The notes below the pieces were generated by a model. It worked only from the letters and a program-made list of their open reading frames with translations, searched no databases and had not been told where the DNA came from. DNA of 6,499 nucleotides, from assembly GCA_041591915.1 (NCBI GenBank), contig JBFHRB010000193.1:1-6499 (forward strand), in the 5' to 3' direction. Of this stretch, positions 5,565 through 6,499 are shown piece after piece (the stretch's first letter is position 1; the number at the start of each line of letters is the position of its first letter). The DNA comes from JBFHRB01 sp041591915 (GTDB taxonomy: Bacteria > Actinomycetota > Nitriliruptoria > Nitriliruptorales > Nitriliruptoraceae). The position numbers and the translations under genes are program-made.

Positions 5565-5570
5565 ATGGTA
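5565..5570 (-). promoter_or_regulatory. Candidate -10 element for a leaderless kinase transcript
   Basis: TACCAT on the - strand is followed by exactly 6 bases (CGCCGC) and then the kinase GTG. This is the spacing expected if transcription begins on the first base of the start codon, which is common in actinobacteria. It would also explain the missing ribosome site. No good -35 box is visible. Transcription might also simply continue from the lipoprotein gene. Confidence 0.35.
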
Positions 5571-5605
5571 CGGGCTGGCAGGTCGGGCGCCGTGGAGCAG
5601 CCCCG

Positions 5606-6097
5606 TCAGGCGTGGTTCTCGACGTGGCGCTCGAACTGCGCCCGCAGGAGGTCGTGGTCCTCCTTGAGGTCCTGCACCTCTCGCTGCAGGACCGCGAAGG
5701 CCTGCTCGAGCGCGGCCAGCGTGTCGTTGACGTCGATGATCCGGCTGTCGAGGTCGCCGAGCGCGGCGTTGGTGGTCACCGTGTCGTCGCCGTGGAGCGT
5801 CTCGAGCGCGGTGAGGGCCTCCTGCAGTGCGGTCATGGCGTCGTCGAGCGCCGTGAGCCGCTCCTCGACGCTCGTCGTGAAGTCCGCGGCCTGGCCCTGC
5901 TCGATGTCGGTGAGCTGGTCCAGCGTGGACTGCAGGCCGTCGATGCGGTCCCGCAGGCTCTGCTGCGCACGGGCCTGGGCATCGAGCTCCTGGCGGATCA
6001 CCGTGGTGTCGCCGCTCTCCGAGCTGCAGGCCGACCCCGCGAACAGGGTGACGGCCGCGAGCGCGGCGGCGAGGAGGCGGCGGGTGGAGGCGGTCAT
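5606..6097 (-). CDS. Small coiled-coil lipoprotein, hypothetical
   Basis: The protein has 163 residues. Residues 1-24 form a lipoprotein signal peptide: a basic n-region (STRR), a hydrophobic stretch LLAAALAAVTLFAG, and a lipobox-like GSAC with the acylated Cys at 24. Gly at -3 is a relaxed but accepted variant. The Cys is followed by a short polar tether (SSESGD). The rest (about 31-160) is rich in Ala, Leu, Glu, Asp and Gln with heptad-like spacing (for example LDQLTDIEQG, LTALDDAMTALQEALTALETL, LAALEQAFAVLQREVQDLKED). It should be one long helical coiled coil outside the membrane, lacking any catalytic motif. ATG at 6097 is chosen because it starts the signal peptide and GAGGG lies 8 bases upstream; an upstream extension of the frame is not supported. 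It is the first gene before the PASTA kinase (47-base gap), so a link to envelope sensing is possible but unproven. I do not recognise a named family. Confidence 0.8.
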   Translation of the reverse strand: MTASTRRLLAAALAAVTLFAGSACSSESGDTTVIRQELDAQARAQQSLRDRIDGLQSTLDQLTDIEQGQAADFTTSVEERLTALDDAMTALQEALTALETLHGDDTVTTNAALGDLDSRIIDVNDTLAALEQAFAVLQREVQDLKEDHDLLRAQFERHVENHA

Positions 6098-6109
6098 CGG
6101 CAGAGCCCT

Positions 6110-6149
6110 CGGTCGGCTGCGACGAAGCCTCCCCAACGAGGCCCGACCG
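6110..6149. repeat. Nested inverted repeat in the divergent region upstream of the lipoprotein gene
   Basis: The outer arms CGGTCGG (6110-6116) and CCGACCG (6143-6149) are perfect 7-bp complements. An inner pair, GCCTC (6127-6131) and GAGGC (6138-6142), directly abuts the outer right arm, leaving a 10-base bulge on the left. The structure lies between two divergent genes and starts right at the lipoprotein ribosome site, so it could be an operator or a 5' UTR fold. Its function is unknown; in such GC-rich DNA chance is a real alternative. Confidence 0.35.
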
Positions 6150-6177
6150 GCCAAATCCTGAGCCGTCCGCGCACGGT

Positions 6178-6183
6178 TACGCT
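6178..6183 (+). promoter_or_regulatory. Candidate -10 element of the right-end gene
   Basis: TACGCT, within GGTTACGCT, lies 25 bases before the GTG at 6209. It resembles the GTTACCCT before the other + strand gene start. No convincing -35 box is present, so this is a weak call. Confidence 0.25.
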
Positions 6184-6197
6184 CGCGAACCAGTGGT

Positions 6198-6204
6198 GGA
6201 GGTG
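6198..6204 (+). promoter_or_regulatory. Ribosome binding site for the GTG start at 6209
   Basis: GGAGGTG is a near-consensus Shine-Dalgarno. Its GGAGG core is 6 bases before GTG, and it supports this start for the gene that runs off the window. Confidence 0.75.
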
Positions 6205-6208
6205 CCCC

Positions 6209-6499
6209 GTGGCGACGGATCTGACGTTCGAGGACGAGCTCGAGGCCATCGGCTTCGTCGCCGGCGGCGCCAGCCGCCGGGGCGGGCGCATGTGGCAACT
6301 CGACTTCAACCGGTTCCTGACCTTCAGCCTCCACGACTACGGCGACGAGGTCGTCCTGACGTGGACCTTCCTCTTCGGCGACTTCGCGCTCGAGCGTGGC
6401 TGGCAGGTCGGCGCGGGGGAGACCACCTTCCAGGAGCTGTACCCCCAACGCGACGTGCGCCTGTCCGTGGACGTGGCCGCCATCCGTGCCGAGATCACC
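6209..6499 (+). CDS. Hypothetical protein, N-terminal 97 residues (3' truncated)
   Basis: An open frame begins at GTG 6209 behind a GGAGG ribosome site and continues to the right edge without a stop, so the gene is cut by the window. The visible 97 residues begin (M)ATDLTFEDELEAIGF and are rich in aromatic residues and alternating polar/hydrophobic strands (MWQLDFNRFLTFSLHDYGDEVVLTWTFLFGDFAL). This suggests a soluble, beta-rich cytoplasmic domain. There is no signal peptide, membrane helix, zinc ligand pattern or catalytic motif I can name. Third-base G/C bias and the ribosome site make it a convincing gene. It is divergent from the lipoprotein gene with 111 bases between starts, so the two may share a control region. 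I do not recognise the family. Confidence 0.75.
   Translation, partial: MATDLTFEDELEAIGFVAGGASRRGGRMWQLDFNRFLTFSLHDYGDEVVLTWTFLFGDFALERGWQVGAGETTFQELYPQRDVRLSVDVAAIRAEIT

Noticed and set aside
5572..5603. Inverted repeat GGGCTG...CAGCCC between the lipoprotein stop and the kinase start, as a possible terminator
   Set aside because: The stem is only 6 bp with a 20-base loop and no T tract, and its second arm abuts the candidate -10 box. This is too weak to call a terminator in DNA of this composition.
4020..6161. A 713-codon + strand open frame opposite the kinase and the lipoprotein
   Set aside because: It is the complement of well-supported PASTA kinase and lipoprotein genes, has Arg/Asp/Val-rich shadow composition, and no recognisable domain.
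6098..6448. An N-terminal extension of the lipoprotein by about 117 codons
   Set aside because: The extension would bury a clear signal peptide and lipobox and would be antisense to the right-end gene, which has its own ribosome site. ATG 6097 has GAGGG 8 bases upstream.
1..6499. Mobile element, phage, CRISPR or defence system
   Set aside because: No transposase, integrase, direct-repeat array, terminal repeats, tRNA or nuclease motif was found on either strand. All genes share similar GC-rich codon use.

Overview
This is a GC-rich window with codon use strongly biased to G/C-ending codons. It carries a PknB-type PASTA kinase, a type I-beta DAHP synthase, GTG starts and probable leaderless starts. 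Together these point to an actinobacterial chromosome (Actinomycetota). The genus cannot be told from the sequence. Nothing looks mobile: there is no insertion sequence, phage gene, CRISPR array, tRNA or rRNA. The window is almost fully coding and has no gene-free stretch over 300 bases.

Layout, left to right: (1) the C-terminal ATPase end of a sensor histidine kinase on the + strand, cut by the window edge. (2) aroF on the - strand, a DAHP synthase for the first step of aromatic amino acid synthesis; its stop lies 3 bases from the kinase stop. (3) Upstream of aroF, a 22-codon leader ORF with Tyr, Trp, Phe, Tyr, Gly, Phe, Gly, Phe codons, followed by a 10-bp G+C-rich hairpin. This looks like a ribosome-mediated attenuator and is the main discovery here. 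(4) Divergent from it, a + strand membrane protein with two zinc ribbons, one membrane helix and a C-terminal discoidin-like domain. (5) Convergent with that gene and overlapping it by 4 bases, a - strand block transcribed right to left: coiled-coil lipoprotein, then PASTA Ser/Thr kinase, then EamA/DMT permease. (6) Divergent from the lipoprotein, the start of an unrecognised + strand gene that runs off the right edge.

How the parts may work together: AroF has an N-terminal domain of the kind that mediates Tyr/Phe feedback in this enzyme class, so flux into the shikimate pathway is probably controlled twice, allosterically and by transcription attenuation. The kinase and permease are joined by three 14-base units, each containing an overlapping stop/start TGATG, which suggests stepwise translational coupling. 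The lipoprotein, the PASTA kinase and the zinc-ribbon/discoidin-like protein are all predicted at or outside the membrane, but a shared cell-envelope role is inference only.
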